Shown here: one piece after another, positions 56,308-64,000 of the stretch
Numbering within the stretch: position 1 is the stretch's first letter
How the letters are laid out: every line of letters starts with the position of its first letter
Assembly: GCA_963708645.1 (NCBI GenBank)
Contig: CAVPTA010000008.1
Location: 248,001-312,000, forward strand
Source of the DNA: RYN-133 sp963708645
GTDB taxonomy: Bacteria; Actinomycetota; Actinomycetes; Mycobacteriales; Jatrophihabitantaceae
Length of the DNA stretch: 64,000 bases
Direction: 5' to 3'
Notes under the pieces: model-generated
The model's input: only the letters and a program-made list of their open reading frames with translations
Told to the model about the DNA's origin: nothing
The model's database searches: none
Program-made: the position numbers and the translations under genes

Positions 56308-57120
56308 CTACAGATCGATGTCGTCGTAGACGCGGACAGCCGCCAACAGGCCGTTGGTGTCGCGCTCGTGGACGGCGATGCCGGCCTGCGACAGGGACGT
56401 GTTTCCCCAGCGCAGACAGTTGAACTCCACCGCGCAGCGCACGCCATCGTCGGTCACGAGGCACGGGTTCAGGTCGATCCCGCCACCTGCACCGAGGTGC
56501 CGGGTGAAGAACGAGCGCAGCTGATCGCTGCCGTGGTGGGTCCGTTCCGAGCCGAACGGCTCGCGGTAGTAGGCATCGGGGGCGAAGGTGTCGACGATTG
56601 CCTCGACGTCACCCGCCTCGAGCGCCGCGTGGTAGCGGCCGACAACGTCACCCAACGGTTCGTCCCCATCCGGCAGGATCGGCGGTCGCACATGGCTGCG
56701 ACCGTCCAATGGCTGCTGGCTGCAGTACGAGCGGAACTCGACCGAGACCGCGTCGGTGAACTCGGCGACGACCGCGACCGGCCACGCCACGCTCCATCCG
56801 TCGCCGGACAGGTGGGCGAGCAGTTCCACCACGGCACGCCCGTCGATCCGCGTCGAGGCGATGGTCTCGACGCGGGCATGCCGACTGGCAAGCCACGCCT
56901 TGTTGTCCTCGACGAACCTGTGCAGCCGGCGGTGTCCGCGGACCGTGCCGGCGTGCGGGTCCTGCACGATGACCCGGCCTGCCCACGCGGTCTCCAGGCC
57001 GTGCGTAGTGCCCTCGTTCAGCGCTCGCACGTACTGCGCCACCGGGTCGACGAGCGCCGCTGCGTGCGTGTCTCTACGGGCCAGCTCGGCTGCGTTGGCG
57101 AAATCCGGAAACCACGGCAT
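56308..57120 (-). CDS. Tandem SnoaL-like (NTF2-fold) domain protein
   Basis: 270 residues. Two NTF2-like domains lie in tandem. The first has PVAQYVRALNEGTTHGLETAW and ends in AEFTDAVSVEF. The second opens LGDVVGRYHAALEAGDVEAIVDTFAPDA and ends VRVYDDIDL. The NTF2 fold holds small hydrophobic ligands or catalyses isomerisation; no specific residues identify a reaction. It is the last gene of the operon with SDR, FAD/NAD reductase and VOC genes. Its start may overlap the SDR as drawn. Confidence 0.75.
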   Translation of the reverse strand: MPWFPDFANAAELARRDTHAAALVDPVAQYVRALNEGTTHGLETAWAGRVIVQDPHAGTVRGHRRLHRFVEDNKAWLASRHARVETIASTRIDGRAVVELLAHLSGDGWSVAWPVAVVAEFTDAVSVEFRSYCSQQPLDGRSHVRPPILPDGDEPLGDVVGRYHAALEAGDVEAIVDTFAPDAYYREPFGSERTHHGSDQLRSFFTRHLGAGGGIDLNPCLVTDDGVRCAVEFNCLRWGNTSLSQAGIAVHERDTNGLLAAVRVYDDIDL

Positions 57121-57913
57121 GCAAACTCCTCGGTGCCTGGTCGACGGCGTGGTCAGCCGACGAATGCTGGCCGCCGTCGATGTCGAAGGTTGCCCCGGTC
57201 AGGGCCGTGTTGGCCATGATGTGCACCGCGAGGGCCGCCACGTCGGCGGCACTCACCACCCGTCCGATCGGCAGTGTCGTGCGCAGCTGTTCACGTCGCG
57301 CGTCCAGCCCGTCGCCGAGAAGCGACGCCGACAACGGGGTGTCGACGAATCCCGCAGCGATCAGGTTGACGCGGACGGGCGCCAGCTCGAGCGCGAGCGC
57401 GGCGGTGAACGGAGGCAGTACGGCCGTCGCGGCGGATACGAGGCCGAGCTCGCGACTGATCCGTCGGCCACCGGTGCCCCCCATGAGCAGCAGCGTCCCG
57501 CCGGGTCTCATCCTGCCGGCCGCATTGCGAGCCACGTCCAATGCCACCAGCACGTGATCGGCGAGCGCAGCCTCCACGTCTCGTCTGGTCATCTCCAGCA
57601 GCGGCCCGTAGCGCGGGCCGCAAGCCGTGACCAACACATGATCGATCTGCGCGGGCAGGTTGTGGAAGAAGTGTTCGACAGCTGCAGAGTCGGTGGCATC
57701 AACGGCCGCGCTGCCGGTAGCCCCGAGTTCGATCGCGGCCCGTCGCAGGCGGTCCGGATCGCGGCCGCCGATGATGACCTCGGCTCCGTGTGAGCGAGCG
57801 AGTCGCGCAGTCTCGAAGCCGATGCCGGCGCTGCCGCCGATCACGACAACCGTCTGTCCGGCTAGTTGCAACTGCGCACCCGATGGCGGCGCGCTGTTGG
57901 TCGGTGTGTTCAC
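57074..57913 (-). CDS. Atypical short-chain dehydrogenase/reductase, likely frameshifted C-terminus
   Basis: The cofactor loop is VVVIGGSAGIGFETAR. The catalytic Tyr-x-x-x-Lys is absent: where it should occur the chain reads VSAATAVLPPFTAALALELAP. A family with this sequence is known in Actinobacteria. The end as read extends past FDIDGGQHS into an odd tail that overlaps the SnoaL gene. With one extra base near 57164 it would read GGQQFVG and stop at 57153, the usual end. The gene lies ten bases after the FAD/NAD reductase. Confidence 0.8.
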   Translation of the reverse strand: MNTPTNSAPPSGAQLQLAGQTVVVIGGSAGIGFETARLARSHGAEVIIGGRDPDRLRRAAIELGATGSAAVDATDSAAVEHFFHNLPAQIDHVLVTACGPRYGPLLEMTRRDVEAALADHVLVALDVARNAAGRMRPGGTLLLMGGTGGRRISRELGLVSAATAVLPPFTAALALELAPVRVNLIAAGFVDTPLSASLLGDGLDARREQLRTTLPIGRVVSAADVAALAVHIMANTALTGATFDIDGGQHSSADHAVDQAPRSLHAVVSGFRQRSRAGP

Positions 57914-57923
57914 GCGTGCCTGC

Positions 57924-59301
57924 CTAAGTAAGGTTCGCCATCTGCGCGTCCCTCATACCTACCGGCTGCGGCATATCGGCGATCTGCATGCGTAGTGCGG
58001 TCAATGCGGCGTCGTAGATTCCCGAGAAGCTGGGGAACGGCTGGATCGTGTCGCCGAGCACTTCCAGCGCTACGCGCGCACGGATCGCGAGGGTCGCCTG
58101 CTGCAGCCACTCGCCTGCCTCGGGCCCGAGCGCAAAGGCGCCGGTCAGTCGCAGCCCGTCGCTGAGCAGGGTCAGGAAACCATTGGAATCGGCGTATGCA
58201 TGCGTGTAGGTCGCAGTCTTCGGAACGTCGGATACCGCGGCGCTAGCGTTGTATTCGGCGTCGACAGCGCCGACCGCCCCCGCTTGCGGGTCGGTGTAGG
58301 TCACTCGTGGGACGGCGTCGTAATTGGCGGGACGTGACTCGCCGGCCAGGTTCGCAGCGACCACGTCGCCCTCGTATTCACCGACGTGGGTCAAGGGCCA
58401 GATCCCGTTGACGTCACCGATCGCCCACAGCCGTTCGCCCGCACGCAGATGGTCGTCGACCGGAATGCCATGCGGGTTCGCCTCGATCCCCACTGTCTCG
58501 AGTCCGATGCCTTCGACGCGTGGACGGCGACCTGTAGCCACCAGCAGCCGGTCGCCGCGCAACTCCGCACCGCCGTCGAAGCTCAGCACGAACTCGTCCG
58601 CATCGCGGGCGGCAGCGGTGGCGTGCATGCCGAGCCGCAGTTCTATGCCGTCGCGGCGGAGTGCTTCGCCGAGCCCCTCGCCCAACGGCGCCGGTTCACG
58701 TGGAAGCAGTCGTTCGGCGCCCTCAACGAGGACCGCCTCGCCGCCGAGGCGGCGCACGACCTGCGCAAGTTCGATGCCTGCCGATCCGCCGCCGAGAACC
58801 AGCATCCGGCGGGGCACGGCCTTCATGCTGGTCGCCTCGCGCGTACCCCACACGCCCGCGAGCCCTGCCAGCCCGGGGACCGGTGGCACGATCGGGTCAG
58901 CGCCGGTCGCAACGACGACGTGCGTCGGCCGTGTACCGGGCGCCGTCGACCTCGACTGCACCGACACCGGCGAGCTTGCCTGTGCCACGTAAGAGGTCGA
59001 TGCCGCGCTGATGCCAGCCACTGCTGCTGGCCGGCATCGGAGTAGTTCGACACCATGAAGTCGCGCCAGGCGAGTGCAGGCTGCGACGTCCACCTCGGCG
59101 CGCGCGCCGGCGTCACGCGCGCCCTGCACCGCCTCGCCCGGCCGCAACAGCGACTTGGAGGGAATGCAGGCCCAGTAGGAGCATTCGCCGCCGACTCCCG
59201 ACGCTCGACGACGGCGACCCGCATCCCGCGCCAGCGATGGCGCCCGCGCAGTGCTCCCCGGGCGCGCCACCGCCGAGCACGATGACGTCGTAGTCGCTCA
59301 T
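57924..59301 (-). pseudogene. FAD/NAD-dependent disulfide oxidoreductase, with several frameshifts
   Basis: The start is DYDVIVLGGGAPGEHCAGA (FAD). The frame then changes at least four times over ~480 bases, with recognisable pieces GMRVAVVERR, GVGGECSYWACIPSKSLLRP (redox CxxxxC) and ALAWRDFMVSNYSDAGQQ. From ~58,950 the frame is intact: HVVVATGADPIVPP, the NAD loop MLVLGGGSAGIELAQ, and the dimerisation part TYTDPQAGAVGAVDAE through FPSFSGIYDAAL. It belongs to the dihydrolipoamide dehydrogenase/mycothione reductase superfamily. The start overlaps the VOC stop. Whether it is true decay or sequence error is open. Confidence 0.72.
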
Positions 59302-59972
59302 GTCGGCAGCTCCGAGCCCGCCTGCTCGGCCACCATGTAGGACGCATACCAGCTCGGCCAGTCCGGATCGGCCGCGCCGATGCGCTTCTCGTGCTCACCG
59401 TGCGTTACCGAAGCGCGCCGCATCGCATCGCTCAAGTCGCCGACCGACACATACGACGTCACGCCGGAATCGATGCGGCCCGGCAACCGGGTCGTGACCT
59501 CCTGCAGCAGCCACCTGTTGCCGTCAGGGTCGTTGAAGGTTGCAAATGTGCTGTAGCTGTCGGGTGATTTGCCGTCGAGGTGACCACTCCCGGCTGCGCT
59601 GAACTGATCGCCGGGCGCCGCCGGATGGAAGACCTCGCTGACCTCGACGCCGCGTGCGGCCAACGCCTCGCGGGCAGCCTGCATGTCGGACACGATCAGG
59701 TACGAATTCGCGCCGACCCGGGCTGCGCCGCAGTCATGTGCATGCCGAACTGCACGGGGGCACCCGATCCCGGTGGGGTGGAACTGGACGACCCGGAACC
59801 CGTTGTCGAAGGCGAAGTCGGCGTCAAGGCGCCAACCCAAACCCTCGTAGAAGGCTTTGGCGCGGTCCACGTCAGCGACCGGGATGACAACCACCTCGAG
59901 CTTGAGATCCACCGGTGCAGGATCCGCAGCTGCGCCAGCGTCGACGTTGCGGTTGTGTGCGCTTTCAGTCAT
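59298..59972 (-). CDS. VOC/glyoxalase-family protein with an internal compensated frameshift
   Basis: 224 residues. The start DLKLEVVVIPVADVDRAKAFYEGLGW is a VOC opening module, and FATFNDPDGNRWLLQEVT ends it. Between residues ~65 and 90 the frame reads an unlikely PTGIGCPRAVRHAHDCG; the neighbouring frame gives GSGAPVQFGMHMTAAQPGS, the normal continuation. So two opposite indels cancel. The tail DPDWPSWYASYMVAEQAGSE is typical of one actinobacterial VOC group. Metal and substrate are not predictable. It is the first gene of the oxidoreductase operon. Confidence 0.8.
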   Translation of the reverse strand: MTESAHNRNVDAGAAADPAPVDLKLEVVVIPVADVDRAKAFYEGLGWRLDADFAFDNGFRVVQFHPTGIGCPRAVRHAHDCGAARVGANSYLIVSDMQAAREALAARGVEVSEVFHPAAPGDQFSAAGSGHLDGKSPDSYSTFATFNDPDGNRWLLQEVTTRLPGRIDSGVTSYVSVGDLSDAMRRASVTHGEHEKRIGAADPDWPSWYASYMVAEQAGSELPT

Positions 59973-60167
59973 CGACCCCTCCTAGGTCGTGCACGATTTC
60001 AGCGTCTCCGGCAGCGCGACGGACATCCGTCCAGGCCGTGCGAATCGCGCGCATCCGACCATGCGCCGTCACGCGTAGTGTGCTCCGCCACGCGGCAGAG
60101 GTCGAGACACTTACGGCTTCTCGACGAGGACGGGCTGCTCCCGCAAGCTGATTCGCACGCTGCCTGG

Positions 60168-60876
60168 TTAGTTCAGGGCCTCGTCCGTCTCGTGCGATGC
60201 CGCGGTCGCGTCCGGTAGCGCGGTCTCGTGCGGTGCCGCCTTGGCCGGCACCGTCGTCGCGCCGTTTCCCTTGCCGAGAACCGTTGCGAAGATCGACATG
60301 ACGACACCGCCGCTGACTGCCAGTGATCCTGCCCAAATGGTGAACGCAGGCCCGGAAACCGCGAACTGCAAAGGTGATCCGGGCACCGAAAGTCCGATAG
60401 ATCGCCATCGATACGACTGCGGAGGCCATGGGCAGCAACGGCAGGTGCAAGCGAGTGAGCGACGATTCGTTCTTCGCCTCTTGTCCATCGGCGTGCGGGT
60501 GTTTGTCGGCAAAGCGGTAGTGACGCTGCGAGGTGTAGCTGGCCAGGACGCCTGCCGCGCTGACGAGGATCGCGCCGACGTACACCACCCATCGGCCGGC
60601 TTTGTACGACCGATCGGGTCCTGCGGCTGCGAACAGCGCAAGGATCGTCGTGTAGGCCAGTAACGCCTCGCTCGGTATCTGGGCGACCAGGAGTTGCCCG
60701 AACGTGGCGACATCGGCGGCGGTACCGGTCGACCCATGCTCGGCCGGTGCGCCGTGCGCGGCTCGAGCGAGCTGGGTGCGACGTGGTCGGTGTGCCACCG
60801 CGTCGGTCGTCACCGGGTCACCAGTGTTCGCGAGGTCGCGTCCGACCCCGACCGACCCCAACGTCAACAGACTCAT
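60168..60876 (-). CDS. Membrane protein of unknown function, frameshifted
   Basis: From ATG 60876, with AGGAGCG upstream. A ~65-residue polar N-terminus is followed by membrane segments (LLAYTTILALFAAA and WVVYVGAILVSAAGVLASY), a polar loop rich in His and Asp (FADKHPHADGQEAKN), and LLPMASAVVSMAIY. A slip near 60385 leads to QFAVSGPAFTIWAGSLAVSG and a C-terminal tail that ends DEALN. No family is recognised. It lies between the LigD-polymerase and VOC genes on the same strand. Confidence 0.6.
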
Positions 60877-60988
60877 CGATCGCTCCTAGGCCCGAGGTAT
60901 CGGTGTGCTGCCAAAGCCTCATGGTCAGGCCGGAAAAGGTCAATCATCGCCGTACAGCGTCGGTTGCCCAGGACACGATCGGCGTGCC

Positions 60989-61939
60989 TCAGCGAGCCTC
61001 GCCACGGTGATGTTGGCGTAGGTCTTCATGCAGGGCTTGGGCGCGAGCGGCCGGGATGGTGCCGCCCTGCTCGACGAGTTCGTCCGGCAACTGCTGCGGA
61101 TCCGGCATCAATGCTGTCCACGGGTCTGTGTCGCCGAGCAGGGCCACGGCGGTGCGCAGCGTGAAGTCGGCGGGGGTGACGCTGGCGAGATCGGACCAGT
61201 CGACGGGGAACGACACCGGCGTGCCCGGCCGCAGCCGCGGGCTGTACACGGCGGCGACGCTGCCACCGCCGGCCCTGGTCGAATCGAGAAAGATCTTGCC
61301 CTCACGATCGGCTTTGATGAACGCGGTAGTCGCGATTGCCGGGTCGAGGGCCTCCGCGCGCACCGCCAACGCTCGGGTGGCCAACGCGACCTCGTGGGTG
61401 TTCGCGCCTACGACGGGAACGAAGACGTGGACCCCCTTCGACCCGCTGGTCTTCACCGCGCCGGCCAGGCCGACGTCCGCGAGCGCGTGACGAACCAACT
61501 CGGCCGTCGCGACGACCGCGCCGAAGTCGCCGTCCTCGGGTGGGTCGAGGTCGAGCACAAGATGGGTCGGCGCATCGGTCTCGGGCATCCGGAACAGGGT
61601 GGGATGGAATTCGACGGCCCGTTGGTTCGCGAACCACAACAAGGTGCGCCGGTCATTGCACAGGGCGTAGGCGATCTGCCGTTTCGACGCCGCCGACCAG
61701 ACCGGAGTCGTAGCGACCCACTCCGGCGTGTACTTCGGCACGTTCTTCTGCATGAACGGCTTCTGCCCACGCAGGGAGCGGATCACCGACAACGGCCGAT
61801 CGCGCAGCGCCGCGATCACCTGTGGATGCAGCGCGTCAAGGTAATCGACGAGGTCGCGCTTGGTTGCCTCGGCGCCGTCGAACAGCACCTCGTCCAGGTT
61901 CGTGAGGTTGACGCCGTCGCGGACTTCGCTCGTTGCCAC
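60989..61939 (-). CDS. Stand-alone LigD-type polymerase/primase (NHEJ)
   Basis: 316 residues from GTG 61939; an upstream ATG at 62092 is possible. The archaeo-eukaryotic primase fold shows the metal-binding LVLDLDPPEDGDF and the conserved TSGSKGVHVFVPV with HEVALATRAL. The enzyme fills in ends with NTPs or dNTPs in non-homologous end joining. In many actinobacteria it is fused to a ligase as LigD; here it stands alone. No Ku or ligase is in the window, so these must lie elsewhere if the pathway works. Confidence 0.88.
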   Translation of the reverse strand: MATSEVRDGVNLTNLDEVLFDGAEATKRDLVDYLDALHPQVIAALRDRPLSVIRSLRGQKPFMQKNVPKYTPEWVATTPVWSAASKRQIAYALCNDRRTLLWFANQRAVEFHPTLFRMPETDAPTHLVLDLDPPEDGDFGAVVATAELVRHALADVGLAGAVKTSGSKGVHVFVPVVGANTHEVALATRALAVRAEALDPAIATTAFIKADREGKIFLDSTRAGGGSVAAVYSPRLRPGTPVSFPVDWSDLASVTPADFTLRTAVALLGDTDPWTALMPDPQQLPDELVEQGGTIPAARAQALHEDLRQHHRGEAR

Positions 61940-62117
61940 CGAACCATCTTCGCCCGGCGGGCCGCAGCAGCGTGCGTTCCAGTTCGAAATGGTCGCGACG
62001 CGACGCTCCTGCAGCTCGCGGACGGTGGCGCCGAGTTGGCCGGACGCGAGCAGTCCGATCGCTGCGCGATTGGGCCCGGTCCGATTTTCCACGTCGGCTG
62101 TGCCTGTGTGATTCCTG

Positions 62118-62133
62118 GGATCTCCGGAGATCC
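62118..62133. repeat. Perfect 16-bp palindrome
   Basis: GGATCTCC followed directly by GGAGATCC. It is upstream of the LigD-polymerase gene and of the channel-like gene (divergent), so it could be an operator of either; nothing more is visible in this gap. Confidence 0.6.
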
Positions 62134-62225
62134 GTCATCGGGTGTCGTGCCAAGGCCGCGGTCGATCCTCGCCACACTTGACCGCGGGCCGGTGTGTCAG
62201 CAATCGGCAGTAGGAGAGTGCTCTC

Positions 62226-62570
62226 ATGCTTCGCGAGGAAGTATCCAGGCTGTTCACCGTCGGTGAGCGCCACCGTCGCCTGCTTGCCCGGCTCGTGCTG
62301 GCGGTGCTCTTATCCGGCTTCGTGTTCACCGTTGGCACGTTGCTGATATGGGTGTTCGAGACCGGGAAGAAAGGTGGCCAAATACACGGACTTGGTGATG
62401 CCGCTTTCTTCACCGGCGTCCAGCTGTTGTCGGTCTCCTCATCCCTTTCCAATCCTGTGACGTCCGCCGGGAAGATCATCGACGTGGTGCTGGAAGTATG
62501 GGCCGTCTTCGTGGTCACCGCCGTGGCCGGCAGTTTCGCCACCTTCTTCAGTTCCGGAGATTCCACCTAG
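62226..62570 (+). CDS. Ion-channel-like two-segment membrane protein with a degenerate selectivity filter
   Basis: 114 residues. A basic N-terminus is followed by one long segment (LLARLVLAVLLSGFVFTVGT), then GLGDAAFFTGVQLLSVSSSLS and the last segment KIIDVVLEVWAVFVVTAVAG. This is the layout of a bacterial two-segment potassium channel, but the TVGYGD filter is replaced by LSVSSSLSNP. Thus it would not conduct K+ in the normal way and may be an assembly partner or a channel of different selectivity. The Shine-Dalgarno lies inside a GAGAG-TG-CTCTC hairpin. Confidence 0.62.
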   Translation: MLREEVSRLFTVGERHRRLLARLVLAVLLSGFVFTVGTLLIWVFETGKKGGQIHGLGDAAFFTGVQLLSVSSSLSNPVTSAGKIIDVVLEVWAVFVVTAVAGSFATFFSSGDST

Positions 62571-62673
62571 ACACCCGGCTCTCGGCGCCGACGTTGACGC
62601 AGTCGCGGCGATACGGCCGGAGACGGGTGCGCCATGCGGGGCGTCGCGTGGGTTGCTCGGCTTAGATGGGCGG

Positions 62674-64000
62674 GTGGCTGTCACTGATTGGTTGCTCACC
62701 GCGCACGACCGGGGCAACGACGCGACCGAGTTGGATCGTCGACATGCAGACGGGCTGGCATGGTCGAGCGGCAACGAGGTCAGGCCGCTCGTGCATGGCG
62801 GCAGCTACTTTCCCGAGCTGCTGCGGTGCGTACTGCTGATGCGAGCAGGCGACCTGCTCATGTTCACCGACTGGCGGGGCGACCCCGGGGAGTTGATGAA
62901 CGGTCCGGGCACCGCGATCTCTGACGTGTTCAGCGCGGCGGCCTCGCGAGGGGTCATCGTCAAGGGCCTGATTTGGCGCTCGCACCTTGACCGTCTCTCA
63001 TTCAGCGAGCAGCAGAACCGTCACCTCGGCGAGCACATCGAAGCGGCCGGCGGCGAGTGCCTGCTCGACATGCGCGTACGTCCGGGCGGATCGCACCACC
63101 AGAAGTTCGTGGTGCTTCGACATCCGGGCCGACCTGAACTCGACGTCGCGTTCGTCGGCGGAATCGATCTGTGCCACAGCCGCAATGACACCGCGGCCCA
63201 CCACGGCGATTCGCAACCCGAGCCGATCGCCGCGCCGTACGGGCCGACCCCGGCATGGCACGACATCCAGGTCGCCGTCCGCGGGCCGGCCGTCGCAGAC
63301 ATTGAGACCGTCTTTCGTGAGCGCTGGGACGATCCGCAACCGCTCACCCGCAACCCTCTCGACCGCGCGAGTCAACTGCTTCGCCGCGACGACCACTCAC
63401 CTGGACGCCTGCCCGAACGGCTTGCCGACCCGGCCCAGCTCGGCGGCGCGCACGTGCAGATCCTGCGCACCTACCCCTACCTCGGACCAACCCGGCGCTA
63501 TCCGTTCGCGCCCAAGGGCGAGCGAAGTGTGGCCCGCGCGTACAACCACGTCATCGCGCGGGCGCACCGACTCATCTACGTCGAGGACCAGTACTTCTGG
63601 TCATCCGAAGTCGTCGCCTGCTTCGCCCGGGCATTGGCCGTCAATCCCGAGCTGCACTTGATCGTCGTCATCCCCCACCTCCCTGACCATGACGGGCGCA
63701 TCTCACTGCCGATGAATCTCGTCGGCCGGGAGGACGCTTTGCGGGCCGTAGGTGCCGCCGGTGGTGACCGGGTGGCGGTGTACGGCGTCGAGAACCACGT
63801 GGGCCGCCCGGTCTACGTGCATGCCAAGGTTTGCGTCGTCGACGACGTCTGGGCTTCGGTCGGCTCGGACAACATCAACCGACGCTCATGGACGCACGAC
63901 TCCGAACTGTCCTGCGCTGTGGTCGACAGTGCCACGGACGACCGGGCGCCCCGGGTGATCGACCGGTTCGGTGACGGCGCCCGGCGCTTTGCTCGCGAGC
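62674..64000 (+). CDS. Phospholipase D-family protein, C-terminus beyond the window
   Basis: The reading frame is open from GTG 62674 to the edge (442 codons). HKD motif 1 is HHQKFVVL (His142, Lys144), in which the usual Asp six places on is replaced by Arg. HKD motif 2 is VHAKVCVVDDVW (His383, Lys385) followed by GSDNINRRSW. These His residues form the phosphoryl-enzyme intermediate. It is of the bacterial PLD type with an early FTDWRGDPGELM. No signal peptide is visible. It might cleave phospholipids or act as a nuclease. Confidence 0.88.
   Translation, partial: MAVTDWLLTAHDRGNDATELDRRHADGLAWSSGNEVRPLVHGGSYFPELLRCVLLMRAGDLLMFTDWRGDPGELMNGPGTAISDVFSAAASRGVIVKGLIWRSHLDRLSFSEQQNRHLGEHIEAAGGECLLDMRVRPGGSHHQKFVVLRHPGRPELDVAFVGGIDLCHSRNDTAAHHGDSQPEPIAAPYGPTPAWHDIQVAVRGPAVADIETVFRERWDDPQPLTRNPLDRASQLLRRDDHSPGRLPERLADPAQLGGAHVQILRTYPYLGPTRRYPFAPKGERSVARAYNHVIARAHRLIYVEDQYFWSSEVVACFARALAVNPELHLIVVIPHLPDHDGRISLPMNLVGREDALRAVGAAGGDRVAVYGVENHVGRPVYVHAKVCVVDDVWASVGSDNINRRSWTHDSELSCAVVDSATDDRAPRVIDRFGDGARRFARE

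Overview
This is a GC-rich actinobacterial chromosome segment with no rRNA, tRNA, phage, transposase or CRISPR array that I can see. The following point to Actinobacteria: DUF3027, DUF3263, DUF3349, DUF2530 and LytR_C proteins, a MacRS-type two-component system, a DinB/mycothiol-transferase-like protein, a bacterial XPB helicase with its helicase-associated partner, and GroEL behind a CIRCE element. Futalosine-pathway genes (mqnB, mqnD) together with Mycobacteriales-like small families suggest a Frankiales/Jatrophihabitans-like lineage rather than a mycobacterium; that placement is inference.

Layout. 1-10 kb: a partial membrane protein, a divergent AdoMet-decarboxylase-like protein, an acyl-CoA ligase, an SpoU/TrmH methyltransferase, a MarR-controlled MFS pump, then DUF3027, an MFS protein and mqnB-mqnD. 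10-21 kb: two 59-bp repeats, a cold-shock protein, the helicase-associated protein, a NarL-type kinase/regulator pair, XPB, two lipoproteins, a DinB protein and a CPA1 antiporter ending in a UBP zinc finger. 21-28 kb: CIRCE-controlled groEL, a quinol-monooxygenase-like protein, a P450, a second cold-shock protein, and an ECF sigma factor overlapping a membrane protein with about six META-like domains. 28-33 kb: a five-gene translationally coupled sulfonate operon (binding protein, ATPase, permease, FMN monooxygenase, TauD dioxygenase). 33-39 kb: threonine synthase behind a SAM-I riboswitch, LytR_C and DUF3263 proteins, a WXG-like small protein next to a Ser hydrolase, and an acyl-CoA synthetase. 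39-46 kb: a large secreted repeat protein, a DUF4232-type lipoprotein, a CynX-type MFS and a cytosine deaminase/NCS1 permease operon. 46-57 kb: SRPBCC, macS-macR and a lipoprotein, an FAD dehydrogenase, a Tat-exported lectin-like protein, a small duplication around a secreted protein, and a phosphate transporter behind a three-unit PHO box. 57-64 kb: an oxidoreductase operon (VOC, FAD/NAD reductase, SDR, SnoaL), a membrane protein, a stand-alone LigD polymerase, an ion-channel-like protein and a partial phospholipase D.

The strongest regulatory calls are read directly from sequence: the SAM-I riboswitch on thrC, CIRCE on groEL, the PHO box on pit, several strong hairpins between convergent genes, and several TANNNT boxes six or seven bases before a start codon that fit leaderless transcription.

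A general caution: at least a dozen genes are broken by what look like one-base insertions or deletions, including groEL, the sulfonate monooxygenase and the cytosine permease. In each the two halves align in adjacent frames at one point. This looks more like residual consensus error in a draft or long-read assembly than real gene decay. Coordinates below span the whole inferred gene in those cases.
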